Origin: a virus | Direction: 5' to 3' (one strand) | Virus record (IMG/VR): IMGVR_UViG_3300036851_000283 | Span: 1 to 58,751 of that record | DNA length: 58,751 nt | In this document: in pieces, positions 18,334 to 26,931 of the stretch | How the letters are laid out: the number at the start of each line of letters is the position of its first letter | Numbering within the stretch: the first letter of the stretch is position 1 | Program-made: the position numbers and the translations under genes | Notes under the pieces: generated by a model | The model's input: only the letters and a program-made list of their open reading frames with translations | Told to the model about the DNA's origin: nothing | Database searches by the model: none

Positions 18334-19541
18334 CCGAGCAATGGAAGATGGGGACGGGCGACACTCACATTTACGACCAAATCACCATCGGTCAACCTGA
18401 CCTGCAAAACGAATGGCAGACCATCAGCGCCACGGAATGTCAGAACCCGTGCGATCCTCCGGTTGATTTCGTCAGCTTCGGTACTGTGCGCCGCCAGTAC
18501 AACATGAAGCAGAAGTCGCTGAACAGTCAGATGTGGTGTCTGACCCAGCTTCGTTACAACACGAAGCCCAGCGAGCAGATTTCGCGCATTATGAAGGGAT
18601 TGCGTCAGATCCCCATGATGTACAACGACGACTTTCTCCAAGTCGAGGCGTTCAAGAACGCGACGACCGTTCAAATCGCGTCCAGCGATTTCAACACGTT
18701 CACGCCCGACATCGTTGGTCCGGTGACGAACATCACTGGTCAGTTGACCACGATTGACCTGGGTGGCACGGCCAACCTGCCGGAGAGCCAGTTGACCTGG
18801 CCGTACCTGCGGTATCTTGGGATGCAGTTGAACATGGCGGGTTACACCGAAGGCGGTTCGGGCCTGCCGTCCAACATGTACAACCTGATGACCGACATCA
18901 CGGCTTGGTACAACCTCACCAACGGCAACGACAGCCTAAAGAACATGATGGCGTTGACCGATTACAAGCAGGCCAGCCCGCTCTACAAGATCGGGGAAGG
19001 AGTCCAAGTGCCATACGGCAACTTTGCGCCGACGATGATTAAGACGCCCATCCGGTTTCAGCACATGGGCAACGGCGTTCTGAATCGAGTTCAGCCGTAC
19101 AACAACATTGCGGCGACGACCGGCACGCAACGCAATAATTTCAACCCCGCGTGGCTGGATGCCAGGTATCAACTGTCTTGGATTTGGCATCCCAAGGCGG
19201 TCAAGTTGCTCACCCCAGATTTCAAGCGGGTCAATGACATGGTTCCAAGCGTCAATACGGCGATGTACGGGAAATGGTCATTCATCAACGATCCGGTGAT
19301 GATCTTTGAGCAACCGGATGGCACGGATTGTACCATCAGCAACCCCGACCGGAACAAGTTCTACTGGCGTGTGTTACTGGAATTGGGATTCCAGTACCTT
19401 TACCCCGAGTGGGTGATGGCAGTCATCCATCTCGTTGATGGCAGCGGCAAGGATTCGATGGTCAATGATCCTGTGTGCGGCGATGCTCCTCAGTACGTCG
19501 AACAGGACTACAGCAACGACCCAACAGTTTGCGAAGCTTAA
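18216..19541 (+). CDS. Major capsid protein
   Basis: 441 residues, the usual size for an HK97-fold capsid protein that has no delta domain. The sequence is beta-rich with strong aromatic content ('WQTISATECQ', 'FYWRVLLELGFQYLYPEW') and no repeats, signal or catalytic motif. It is followed by a strong terminator and then head/tail completion genes. No direct motif proves the fold; assignment rests on size, composition, position and its own terminator, the usual pattern for the most highly expressed virion gene. Confidence 0.75.
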   Translation: MADACNFFRTNLAAQTPIYDDVFLEDYKPLDASFAGRHLTEQWKMGTGDTHIYDQITIGQPDLQNEWQTISATECQNPCDPPVDFVSFGTVRRQYNMKQKSLNSQMWCLTQLRYNTKPSEQISRIMKGLRQIPMMYNDDFLQVEAFKNATTVQIASSDFNTFTPDIVGPVTNITGQLTTIDLGGTANLPESQLTWPYLRYLGMQLNMAGYTEGGSGLPSNMYNLMTDITAWYNLTNGNDSLKNMMALTDYKQASPLYKIGEGVQVPYGNFAPTMIKTPIRFQHMGNGVLNRVQPYNNIAATTGTQRNNFNPAWLDARYQLSWIWHPKAVKLLTPDFKRVNDMVPSVNTAMYGKWSFINDPVMIFEQPDGTDCTISNPDRNKFYWRVLLELGFQYLYPEWVMAVIHLVDGSGKDSMVNDPVCGDAPQYVEQDYSNDPTVCEA

Positions 19542-19562
19542 CCTGAGCGGGTTGGTTAATTC

Positions 19563-19595
19563 AGAGGGCGGTGGCCAAAACCGCCGCCCTCTTTT
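19563..19595 (+). terminator. Rho-independent terminator after the capsid gene
   Basis: A 12-bp stem with one G-U pair (AGAGGGCGGTGG against CCGCCGCCCTCT), a CCAAAA loop and a short T run. Placed directly after the capsid gene, it probably limits expression of the genes downstream. Confidence 0.85.
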
Positions 19596-19607
19596 CCTTG
19601 GAAATAT

Positions 19608-19898
19608 ATGCCAATCGAACGAAAGAAAACCACCTACGCCCACGACGACGTTATGGAGCCGGAGGTTGGGACCGAGGAAGTCGCCGAGGCGGCATCCGAG
19701 CCTGCGGGCGACACCGCGACGATCTCGCTCTCCATTCTCGGAGGCCAGAGCGTCAGTCCGGGGGATACGGTTCGATTGGAAGTCGTCGAATCCAGTGCTG
19801 ACGATGGCACTGTGACCTTACGTTATCGTAAGCCGGAGTCGAAAGGCGTGGCCAAGGCCGCTGCCGAGTTTGAAGAACCAATGAAAGGAATGGTGTAA
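19608..19898 (+). CDS. Hypothetical virion-region protein
   Basis: 96 residues, acidic N-terminal half with many Ala/Glu, then a short beta-like segment ('GDTVRLEVVESS'). Lies between capsid and fibre genes after the terminator. Possibly a head-completion or decoration protein; no family recognised. Confidence 0.68.
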   Translation: MPIERKKTTYAHDDVMEPEVGTEEVAEAASEPAGDTATISLSILGGQSVSPGDTVRLEVVESSADDGTVTLRYRKPESKGVAKAAAEFEEPMKGMV

Positions 19899-19902
19899 TT
19901 TT

Positions 19903-20316
19903 ATGGCAAGACCGTCTGAAACCGCTTGTACCCGCGCAACCTTCACCGACGACGTTGCGTGTCTAAAAAACTTCGACCTTCACCAGCGAAAGGCGCTCCT
20001 CGTCTATTTCGGCGTGTTGGAACTGGCTGCCCTTGGCGGCACCGACTACACGGCGGAACTGGACTCAGGGGGTGAATTGGCCCTGGCTGCCGCCTGCAAC
20101 GCCACGCTTGATCCTGACCAGAAGGAACTGGCGCATTTGCTCGTGGCCCAGAACAACGCCTCGGATGCCGGTGCGACTGTGCCAGCGACCAACGCGGCTC
20201 TCGCGTCTGCCATCGCGTGCCTCCAAAACCAGCCGGAGGGGATGCTGGACGCCATGTGGCTGCTCGTGGAATGTCAGCTTGGCCGTCATGCGGTTTATCC
20301 GCAGGTGGATTTGTAA
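19903..20316 (+). CDS. Hypothetical virion-region protein
   Basis: 137 residues, alanine- and leucine-rich, helical, with several cysteines. Position between the capsid and collar genes suggests a structural or head-tail joining role. No recognised family. Confidence 0.7.
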   Translation: MARPSETACTRATFTDDVACLKNFDLHQRKALLVYFGVLELAALGGTDYTAELDSGGELALAAACNATLDPDQKELAHLLVAQNNASDAGATVPATNAALASAIACLQNQPEGMLDAMWLLVECQLGRHAVYPQVDL

Positions 20317-20322
20317 AATATC

Positions 20323-20577
20323 ATGCCATGTCCTGACATCTCAGCAATTCAATCCAATGCGTGTCTCAGTGAAATTGGCCGCGCCACCGATGAGATTGAA
20401 CTGCTGCAATTGACGGCGCAATCGGCGCTGGCTTGGGCGGAGGCCAATAATCCCGGTGTGGACTATTCATTGGATGAGATTCAAGATCGGGCATGCGCCA
20501 GCGGAATCGGCTGGGAACAGAGTGAAATAAATCTGCTTCGAGTCATCGGGCAAAATCTCTGCAATCAAATTTCTTAA
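20323..20577 (+). CDS. Small protein made of two copies of the ACxSGIG module
   Basis: 84 residues built almost wholly of two copies of a 33-35-residue unit (IxxxACxSxIGxxxxExxLL). The same unit begins each of the next two fibre genes. It is probably a small structural or docking protein of the tail tip. The link is by internal repetition, seen directly. Confidence 0.72.
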   Translation: MPCPDISAIQSNACLSEIGRATDEIELLQLTAQSALAWAEANNPGVDYSLDEIQDRACASGIGWEQSEINLLRVIGQNLCNQIS

Positions 20578-20580
20578 ATC

Positions 20581-21102
20581 ATGGCCTGTGATCTATCCAC
20601 AATAAAATCGGCAGCTTGCCTGAGCGGCATCGGAAAGGAGCAGTCGAAGATCAAGCTCCTGCAATTGATCGCGCAACTCACTTGTGAGGCGTCAGAAGGC
20701 GGCGGAAGTGGCGACAGCCTGCCCTCTGGCGTGATTCTCATGTGGAGCGGCACGATTGCCACCATCCCGTCAGGGTGGACGCTCTGCGACGGCACGGCTG
20801 GAACTCCCGATCTTCGCAACCGATTTGTGGTCTGCGCCAATGCCGACACAGTTGGAGTTCCCACGTCAACGATCTTGGGTCCGCCGCTGTCGTTTAGCGG
20901 TAGTGTTAGCCATACCCACAATCTTACTGACCCGGGTCACGATCACCTTTATCCCGAAGAATTAAGCGCTAATGTCCCGGGCACTACGGGCATAGTTGGA
21001 TATGACGCCGGCGCTGTAGCCGCAAACACAACCGGAATCACGGTTGATATGACCAGTAATGTTCCGCCGTTTTTTGCGCTCGCCTACATAATGAAAACCT
21101 GA
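20581..21102 (+). CDS. Tail collar/fibre protein
   Basis: 173 residues. Residues 1-37 are the shared module (MACDLSTIKSAACLSGIGKE...). From residue 50 comes a phage tail-collar domain: 'GVILMWSGTIATIPSGWTLC', 'LRNRFVV', then a histidine-rich loop 'HTHNLTDPGHDH' and the typical end 'PFFALAYIMK'. Collar-type domains trimerise in fibre tips and often contact receptors. The histidines may bind metal ions, as in T4 gp12. Confidence 0.8.
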   Translation: MACDLSTIKSAACLSGIGKEQSKIKLLQLIAQLTCEASEGGGSGDSLPSGVILMWSGTIATIPSGWTLCDGTAGTPDLRNRFVVCANADTVGVPTSTILGPPLSFSGSVSHTHNLTDPGHDHLYPEELSANVPGTTGIVGYDAGAVAANTTGITVDMTSNVPPFFALAYIMKT

Positions 21103-21105
21103 CCT

Positions 21106-21984
21106 ATGGCCTGCGATCTGACAACCATTCAAGCCGCTGCCTGCCTCTCTGGTATCGGTAAGGAACAAAGCAAAATAAAGCTGCTCCAGTTGATTGCCCA
21201 GTTGACGTGTGAGGCGGGCGATGGCACCAGCAGCGCCGTATGGGGAGAAATCACCGGCACGCTGTCGAATCAAACTGATTTGCAGGCGGCGTTGGACGCC
21301 TTGGAGATGGATATTGCATTGGCCTATGAAAAACCTATCAACGCCGCCTTTGAGCGGGAAGAATTCCTTGGCGGAGCAGGTACCGGCGCGATCGCTGGGT
21401 CACATGGCTGGGGAACCAATTCCGTGGCGCTGTCGAACCAGGCCGCCATTGAGAATGCTCATCCAGGCACGGTGGATGTTGCCTCTGGCGCGACCGCAAC
21501 CAATTTTGGGACCTACCAACTTATCGGCTCGCCATCTCTTGGCACTGGGGTTGTCCAGTGGGGGGCGATAACAAATTGGCGGCATCGCTTTGTCTTCAAG
21601 TCGCTCTCTACCACGGCGATTTTTGTTTATGTCGGGCTGGTGGTCAATAACGTGGCCACCACTGCCACCACTCCGACCGGGCTATTCCTGAGATTTAACA
21701 GTGCGGCCAACGCCAATTTCCGATTCGTGGCCTTCAATGGGGCGACCGAAACAGACTTGGACTCGGGAGTGGTGGGCGACACTGAATGGCACACTCTCAT
21801 CATTTCCTCTACAACCATCGGCCAGATAATTTTTCAGTTGGACAGCGGAGCGCCACAGACCATAGGCACAAATGTTACTGGCACTGCCTTGCGTGTGGCC
21901 TTCCAGATTGGCACTGGCGAAAACGTGGCCAAGACTGTTCGTTGTGATTTGTGGGATTTTCTAATGACCGGGTTGGCGCGATAG
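21106..21984 (+). CDS. Tail fibre protein with lectin-like C-terminus
   Basis: 292 residues. The shared module opens the protein (residues 1-37), then a fibre motif 'WGEITGTLSNQTDLQAALDA' and a C-terminal beta-sandwich of about 200 residues suggestive of a concanavalin or jelly-roll fold. Likely an alternative or additional receptor-binding fibre. It starts 3 bases after the collar gene. Confidence 0.74.
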   Translation: MACDLTTIQAAACLSGIGKEQSKIKLLQLIAQLTCEAGDGTSSAVWGEITGTLSNQTDLQAALDALEMDIALAYEKPINAAFEREEFLGGAGTGAIAGSHGWGTNSVALSNQAAIENAHPGTVDVASGATATNFGTYQLIGSPSLGTGVVQWGAITNWRHRFVFKSLSTTAIFVYVGLVVNNVATTATTPTGLFLRFNSAANANFRFVAFNGATETDLDSGVVGDTEWHTLIISSTTIGQIIFQLDSGAPQTIGTNVTGTALRVAFQIGTGENVAKTVRCDLWDFLMTGLAR

Positions 21985-22050
21985 GTGGGTAGTTCGTCCC
22001 ATTTACAGATTTCGGCCAAGTGCGACATTTAACAATGACGGAGAATGCTA

Positions 22051-22338
22051 ATGGGAGACATGACACCGGAGGAATTAGGGAGGGGGGTCCGGTTGCTGGT
22101 GACAGTCCTTGGCATTGTCGCGGCAATCGCGCTGGCGGTCATTGGATTCATCAAGTTCTTTGTCACGCGCTACGAGTACAACAAGCTCCTGAAACTGGTC
22201 GAGGAGATTCAAGCCGCGCAAAATGAATTAAAACAGAATCAGGGCAGACTCACGCCGGAGTCTGAGGCGCAGATGATAAAGATTCTGCAAAAAATAGACG
22301 AATTTTTCAGTGAAAAACAACGCCGGAAAAATGGCTAG
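22051..22338 (+). CDS. Membrane protein with C-terminal coiled coil (holin-like candidate)
   Basis: 95 residues. One transmembrane helix (around 'LVTVLGIVAAIALAVIGFI') follows a short N-terminus; a 40-residue charged coiled coil follows. ATG at 22051 is preferred to 22045 because GGAG lies 7 bases before it. The gene overlaps the receiver gene downstream. Placement after the fibres and before a lipoprotein fits a lysis cassette, but no endolysin was recognised nearby. Confidence 0.65.
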   Translation: MGDMTPEELGRGVRLLVTVLGIVAAIALAVIGFIKFFVTRYEYNKLLKLVEEIQAAQNELKQNQGRLTPESEAQMIKILQKIDEFFSEKQRRKNG

Positions 22339-22738
22339 AGTTCTTCATATTGAAGATGACAAGGAATGCCGGGAAATTGTCTCATGCAAGCTCAAAGGGC
22401 ATCTCCAGATTGATGAGGCAAACACATTGGCGGACGGAATCGTGATGGCTCACCGGATTCAATATGATGGCATTCTCCTTGATCCAGGTCTGGTTGACGC
22501 CGACCGGGAGACGGCCCTGAATCGGATCAAGGCGGCGGTCGAGGGCGTTGCGATCATCATCCTGACTGGCTACGACGACGAGGCGTGGACGCGCCGCCAG
22601 ATTTCAAGTAACGCCAGCGGAGTACTTCTCAAGGGGCGGGACGACCGGGAAGCCCTGCCGTTTGCCAGCCAGATCATCCGCGCAATCTCGGTGCATCGGG
22701 CGTGCGCCGCCATTGACGCGGCGCAGTTGCAGGGGTAG
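22331..22738 (+). CDS. Stand-alone response-regulator receiver domain
   Basis: 135 residues from the ATG overlapping the previous stop. All landmarks of a phospho-receiver are present: acidic pair in 'HIEDD' (residues 8-10), phospho-acceptor Asp51 in 'ILLDPG', Thr79 in 'IIILTGYDD' and Lys101 in 'VLLKG', with CheY-like spacing (Thr to Lys 22). No output domain. Such domains accept phosphate from a histidine kinase, presumably a host one. A receiver between a membrane protein and a lipoprotein in a phage is unusual; a role in timing lysis or altering host signalling is speculation. Confidence 0.78.
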   Translation: MARVLHIEDDKECREIVSCKLKGHLQIDEANTLADGIVMAHRIQYDGILLDPGLVDADRETALNRIKAAVEGVAIIILTGYDDEAWTRRQISSNASGVLLKGRDDREALPFASQIIRAISVHRACAAIDAAQLQG

Positions 22739-22766
22739 GTTTTGGGCGTTAATCATTAACAAAACT

Positions 22767-23210
22767 ATGAAAAAACTCAAAATTGTCAGCGGCGGTTTCT
22801 GCATAGCCTTCACACTGTACTGTGCAGTGACTTACATCACTGGGTGCACCACACCGCAGGTTGTCACCAACCCCGACGGCTCAAGCTCCACCAACCATGT
22901 CGTTGATCCTCGCGTAACAACCGGGCTGGCGGTTGGCAGTGCGGTTAATACCGCGACTGCGCCGGTTAATCCAGCCTTCCCATTTGTCGAGGTTGGATTG
23001 AGTGCGGTCGCCGCTGGATTCGGCTGGTTCGCCAAGCGCAAGAACGACAAGGCGGCGGCGAATGAGTTGCTGTTGAAAACCGTCGTGCAGGCTATTGACG
23101 CACTGGACGACCAGAAGGTTAAGGACGCGATTAAGACTCACGCGGTCAACGTGGGAACGGAAAGCGCACTGAACACTGTCGTCCAAAAGATCGGAAGTGG
23201 AATCATCTAA
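22767..23210 (+). CDS. Lipoprotein with membrane segment (lysis-region)
   Basis: 147 residues from ATG 22767, with a 20-residue hydrophobic signal ending 'TYITGC' (lipobox, cysteine about residue 26), then a low-complexity linker and a second hydrophobic stretch ('FVEVGLSAVAAGFGWFAKRK') before an acidic helix. Probably anchored in the envelope. It could be a spanin-like or pinholin-like component of lysis, by position only. A strong terminator follows. Confidence 0.65.
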   Translation: MKKLKIVSGGFCIAFTLYCAVTYITGCTTPQVVTNPDGSSSTNHVVDPRVTTGLAVGSAVNTATAPVNPAFPFVEVGLSAVAAGFGWFAKRKNDKAAANELLLKTVVQAIDALDDQKVKDAIKTHAVNVGTESALNTVVQKIGSGII

Positions 23211-23407
23211 TTTGGGGTCGGTTGGCTCGTGGTCAAGCCCTCCTTTAATCGGGGAGGGCTTTTTGTTTCTGGAGTTGTGGGAGTGATTTCTTGGGACGTG
23301 CTGTGAATCCATTCATGCCTTGCGGCGTTTCCAGCGTTGCTCATTGGAAAACTGCAACAAGAGCGCGTCCATGTGTCGGCTCCGCATTTGGGGCAAAATC
23401 TGTTCAT
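23207..23407 (-). CDS. Small putative zinc-binding protein
   Basis: 66 residues, starting in an ATGA overlap with the lipoprotein gene. The N-terminal 'FCPKCGADTWTRSCC' is a zinc-site pattern. The C-terminal 15 residues are encoded by the terminator hairpin, so the real end may be degenerate. Confidence 0.48.
   Translation of the reverse strand: MNRFCPKCGADTWTRSCCSFPMSNAGNAARHEWIHSTSQEITPTTPETKSPPRLKEGLTTSQPTPN
23235..23264 (+). terminator. Rho-independent terminator
   Basis: Nine-base stem AAGCCCTCC / GGAGGGCTT, 9-base loop and a TTTT run on the + strand. It ends the rightward capsid-fibre-lysis transcription unit and faces the convergent minus-strand operon, whose last gene overlaps it. 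Confidence 0.85.
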
Positions 23408-24060
23408 AACGCCTCCACTCTAAACCAAGCACGAACGCAATTAGTATGCGGAAAGCTCCGCAACGTCCCATCCCCGACGAATTGCCCCATCGTCTCCCAC
23501 GTTGTCAGGTTGGTTGACACCTGAACCAAGTTGGTGCGCCCTAAAAGCCCATAGGTTTCCACCAGCCAGCGTTCCTGACGGAGGCTGACATGTATTGCGG
23601 TGACGCCGGTAGCTTCGTTGGAAACCTCACTCTCAACACCAGCCGCATTGTAAGACGTGGCAACAATGAAATAGCGCGTCCCCTCGTCCAAGCCGGTCAG
23701 GGCAGCGTTGGTGACGGACCCCACCGTGGCTGATTGCTGGCTTGACCCTGAGTTGGTGCCGTAGTAAAGCCGGTAGCCGGTCACGGTGGCATCAGGAGTG
23801 GCCGTCCATGCCAGCCTGAGTCTCCCGCGCTTGGGGACAGGCTCGGACGCCACCATGAACGGCGGGGCGTCCGCCGTGACTGTCAGAGCCATCCCGGGAG
23901 CGGCCAGAGCCGACGCCGTGCGCGACTCCTGAACCGCCATTATGACTGCCGTGTTTGGCAGCGGCGGCATTGTGGGAGTGGTGGCGGGTGAGATTTTGCA
24001 TCCGGTGGCAACAACCCAAAGCAGCGCGGCAAGACTGAGTGTTTGGTAGCGGCAATTCAT
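23404..24060 (-). CDS. Fibronectin type III lipoprotein with Verrucomicrobiota-type C-terminus
   Basis: 218 residues. A signal peptide ends in the lipobox 'VVATGC' (cysteine about residue 21). Residues about 80-145 form a fibronectin III domain ('LRLAWTATPDATVTGYRLYY', 'YFIVATSYNAAGVES'). The last 55 residues include 'VQVSTNLTTWETMG' and 'AWFRVEA', a C-terminal motif frequent in Verrucomicrobiota exported proteins. A phage-encoded surface lipoprotein made in infection is likely; it may come from the host. First minus-strand gene block after the convergent terminator. Confidence 0.72.
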   Translation of the reverse strand: MNCRYQTLSLAALLWVVATGCKISPATTPTMPPLPNTAVIMAVQESRTASALAAPGMALTVTADAPPFMVASEPVPKRGRLRLAWTATPDATVTGYRLYYGTNSGSSQQSATVGSVTNAALTGLDEGTRYFIVATSYNAAGVESEVSNEATGVTAIHVSLRQERWLVETYGLLGRTNLVQVSTNLTTWETMGQFVGDGTLRSFPHTNCVRAWFRVEAL

Positions 24061-24099
24061 GGTTTGGATAGAGCGGTCGCCGGACTCACCGTTAGAGGC

Positions 24100-24381
24100 T
24101 TAGTCTGGCGCAGACGCTGCTATCTGTTTCACGCATGTTACCATTGCGGTTGGTTTCATTGCTGCCAACACCTTAAATGTCGCGTGCGCCGCACTCTTTA
24201 TTGCTAGCTCGGAGGTTTCACGATTGTAGATCAGTTCATCCTTCTCTGCGGCATCGTGATACCCTTCTATTAGAATGTCCTGAAATTTGGCTAATGTTTT
24301 TGGTTGCTTCATATCCACCTCTAAACAGAGTTCCCGCAGCCCGATCACGCCCTGGGATAAGCTTTTGCCGTTAGGCATCAT
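24100..24381 (-). CDS. Hypothetical protein
   Basis: 93 residues, mostly helical and charged, starting with two ATGs in an ATGA overlap with the membrane protein upstream. No family recognised. A longer open frame extending upstream is discarded because it covers that gene. Confidence 0.62.
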   Translation of the reverse strand: MMPNGKSLSQGVIGLRELCLEVDMKQPKTLAKFQDILIEGYHDAAEKDELIYNRETSELAIKSAAHATFKVLAAMKPTAMVTCVKQIAASAPD

Positions 24382-24566
24382 CGCGCCTTCCACAAGATGA
24401 TGCCGACCACAGCCAGTACGCAGTAGACGACGATTGCGCTGATCCAGATTGGTGAGAGTACCCACCACCATGACCAGCCGATTTTGCCCAGAAGTTTCAG
24501 CACGATGAATACGTTGGTGATCAGTCCGACAAAGCCGACGCCACCGGATGAGGATGAATTTGCCAT
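24378..24566 (-). CDS. Two-helix membrane protein (Tmemb_185A/'Fragile-X-F'-like)
   Basis: 62 residues with two hydrophobic helices and the pattern 'FVGLITNVFIVLKLLG' and 'WSWWWVLSPIWI', which matches a small phage and bacterial membrane family often annotated as transmembrane Fragile-X-F protein. The start is the ATG at 24566; the longer frame upstream has no support. Function unknown. Confidence 0.7.
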   Translation of the reverse strand: MANSSSSGGVGFVGLITNVFIVLKLLGKIGWSWWWVLSPIWISAIVVYCVLAVVGIILWKAR

Positions 24567-24618
24567 ATCACTTTTGGACACGAAAAGACCGGACGAAGTC
24601 CCGGATTGGTTTATAAAG

Positions 24619-25476
24619 TTACTGTTTGTTTTCCGCCCATTTCGGCAGCGCAATTTTCCGCACTCCCGACGCATACCCAGGCCAATGATCCTCCTTCACG
24701 CATTTGGAGTAAGAAAGGAGGAGTCGCCGCCATTCGCGATAGCCAAGGCGAAGCGCGTCGGCGTCCAGTTCAAACTGGCAGGCGTCGAATGGCGACTCGT
24801 CGTCGAAGGGCACAAATACGAACTTTGAGGCGCCTGTGATTTCGAGGTATGAAGCGGACTGAATGTGATAGCCGTAGGTCGCGCACGACTTCCCAAAATC
24901 CCGCTCGTTCGCCTCGCCGCTTTGAACTTTCTTGGGATCGAATATCCAAGTTGAACCGTCGTCGGTGTTCGCCACGAGGTCACAGCGGCATTTCAGCATC
25001 AAACCCGTTTCCTCATCCCGCTTGAAAAACGAGACTTCGGTTTGGCCGATAGCCAGTGCCGCACCAAATTCAGGAAGTGCCAACATGCGCTCCCGGATTT
25101 TGGGAAGCTTGTTTAGTTGCTCTTGGGTCATTATCGGGCGGTCTTGGTGGCTGGCTGTCCACTCCTTGCAGAAATCAGCGCCGCCATGCCAAGGCTTCGG
25201 TACAGACTTGCCGCGAACCTCCGCCTCGTAGGTTTCGGGGCGCAGGTAGTGAGCCAAATGAAGCAAATCGGGTTGTAGAATCGCGCAATGGGCGACGGTT
25301 CCTAGCTGCATGGCCGCCGTGGCCTCTTTCTTTTTGCGCTGCTTGAAATGTAGCGGAGTCGCCGCCTCGTGGAATTCCCAGAGGAGGGATTTGGAGACGG
25401 CGCTGGCTGAGTGGTACACGTCGGAGGGCAAATCTGTATAGACTCCTTCGGCGGGGTTGGTAGGGTCGAAGGTCAT
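24619..25476 (-). CDS. RecE-like exonuclease (PD-(D/E)XK family)
   Basis: 285 residues. 'GVYTDLPSDVYHSASAVSKS' is the familiar N-terminus of phage RecE/exonuclease VIII-like nucleases; 'QLGTVAHCAIL' gives the conserved Gly-His, and 'LKCRCDLVAN...WIFDPKKVQS' the catalytic Asp...Asp-x-Lys set, with 'YGYHIQSASYLE' closing the fold. It resects double-stranded DNA to leave a 3' strand for the annealing protein. It lies in one operon with RecT (25830), separated by a single hypothetical gene. Confidence 0.85.
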   Translation of the reverse strand: MTFDPTNPAEGVYTDLPSDVYHSASAVSKSLLWEFHEAATPLHFKQRKKKEATAAMQLGTVAHCAILQPDLLHLAHYLRPETYEAEVRGKSVPKPWHGGADFCKEWTASHQDRPIMTQEQLNKLPKIRERMLALPEFGAALAIGQTEVSFFKRDEETGLMLKCRCDLVANTDDGSTWIFDPKKVQSGEANERDFGKSCATYGYHIQSASYLEITGASKFVFVPFDDESPFDACQFELDADALRLGYREWRRLLLSYSKCVKEDHWPGYASGVRKIALPKWAENKQ

Positions 25477-25829
25477 TCGTTGCCCTTGAGTTTTCCGAAC
25501 TTGTGCGAGCCAATGACGGCATTTGCTGTTGCTTTGGCGACAGGTTCAATATGCGCGTGAATACTCGGTTTGTATTCTCCCGGTTTGAACCCAAAGAACT
25601 GCTCGAATAATTCTGGATGGTCTGTGTGAATTGAATATCGTATAACTTCAAGCAGCGGGTGAAAATTTCGCGGGGCATCCCAGTGTCCCCACTTGCCGTC
25701 GCCAGGAGAGGCATCCCCTTTCCTGTGGGTTTGCTCCAATCGGCGCAGCGCAAACCATAAATCCATAGCCTCGGAACATGATACGATCAATGTTACCGAG
25801 GGGTTGCATGTGCTGTCTGGAGTTCTCAC
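25473..25829 (-). CDS. Hypothetical protein in the recombination operon
   Basis: 118 residues from a GTG directly after the RecT stop; its stop overlaps the exonuclease start by 4 bases. Mostly aromatic and charged, with no recognised motif. Its place between RecT and the RecE-like nuclease suggests a link with recombination. Confidence 0.72.
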   Translation of the reverse strand: MRTPDSTCNPSVTLIVSCSEAMDLWFALRRLEQTHRKGDASPGDGKWGHWDAPRNFHPLLEVIRYSIHTDHPELFEQFFGFKPGEYKPSIHAHIEPVAKATANAVIGSHKFGKLKGNE

Positions 25830-26909
25830 CTAAGCCTCCCCCTTAATCTGCTTCAACATCATCCCCGCCGCGTTGATGTTGGTCATGAGCGCCGCCACCT
25901 TCCCCGGCAGCAGGTTAGCCAGCTTGTCGCCCGCAGTTTCAGGCTTGAAGCAATTGCCTTTGCTCGCGCAGAAGGCCAGGACTTGCGCCTCGGTCACACC
26001 CTTGGCTGTCATGGCGGCGTGCAGGGCGATGACCTCCGGGCTTTCGCCGGGAATGCCGTCAACAACCTCCTCGAATGAAGGTTCGGGAGCAGGCGGCGCT
26101 GGAGTCGGCACAACCTCGGCCTCGACCGGCTTTTTGATTTCAAGTCCCGGCTTGGTGAATTTAGCCATTTGCGCCTTTTGTTTCTTGGGTGCTTGCGCCT
26201 TTTGTTTCTTGGGTGCTTCTGGTGCTTGCGGTGCCTGTGTGGCAGGAGCGGCAACAAAAACAGGCGGCAAATCCAGTTCGCCAACCGGCTTGGAGCGCGC
26301 AAAACGCTCCTCCTCGCGGATGCGGTCGGCATCGTCCTCGGTGATGACGCCCAAAACTATTTCCGGCTTGTGACGCCGCGCCCACTTCGTCGCCCCGGTG
26401 TAAACCAGCTTTTGCATCGGGTCTTTTGTCCACATGGAATTTTGCGTCCGCGCCTCTTTAACGCTGACTGTTACCGTCCGCGCCTCTTGCTCACCCTCAA
26501 AGCGACCTGAAACCGTTACCTCCAGTTCGTCGCCTTTTTTGTCGTTGAACGTGTAGGAGAGTTTTTCGGCCAATCCAGCACGGGCATTGATGACGGCTGC
26601 GAGGAGCTTGCCCTGAAAGCCCAGCTTGCCCCCGACTTCGTAAGTCTCAGGCGCGACGGCGAAGGGGTCAAACCCCCAGCGGATTGACTGATTGACGACA
26701 AGGAAGCAGTTCGCGGCGGTTTGTTCGGCGTTCTCACCCTTGAGATGCTTGGGGATGAGGCTGGCGCGGGCCATCATTTGCGCCACGCGGTAGCAGTGTT
26801 CAAATTTGGCCGTGTCCATCATGTAGGAGATGGCGGAGTCGTCTTGAACGATTTTGGCCTCGCGGCGGGGTTGGGTTGCTAGTGCGGTTGTTGTTGCTGT
26901 GTCTGACAT
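25830..26909 (-). CDS. recT: RecT-family single-strand annealing protein
   Basis: 359 residues. Residues about 30-210 match the RecT/Bet-type annealing core: 'AQMMARASLIPKHLKGE', 'SIRWGFDPFAVAPETYEVGGKLGFQGKLLAAVIN', 'MWTKDPMQKLVYTGATKWARRHKPE'. A proline/alanine/lysine-rich linker with a tandem 'APKKQKAQ' follows, then a helical C-terminal domain. It coats 3' single strands produced by the neighbouring RecE-like nuclease and anneals them to a homologous strand. Its transcription starts from the HTH gene side. Confidence 0.88.
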   Translation of the reverse strand: MSDTATTTALATQPRREAKIVQDDSAISYMMDTAKFEHCYRVAQMMARASLIPKHLKGENAEQTAANCFLVVNQSIRWGFDPFAVAPETYEVGGKLGFQGKLLAAVINARAGLAEKLSYTFNDKKGDELEVTVSGRFEGEQEARTVTVSVKEARTQNSMWTKDPMQKLVYTGATKWARRHKPEIVLGVITEDDADRIREEERFARSKPVGELDLPPVFVAAPATQAPQAPEAPKKQKAQAPKKQKAQMAKFTKPGLEIKKPVEAEVVPTPAPPAPEPSFEEVVDGIPGESPEVIALHAAMTAKGVTEAQVLAFCASKGNCFKPETAGDKLANLLPGKVAALMTNINAAGMMLKQIKGEA

Positions 26910-26931
26910 ATTTTATTTAGTTTTCGGTTTG

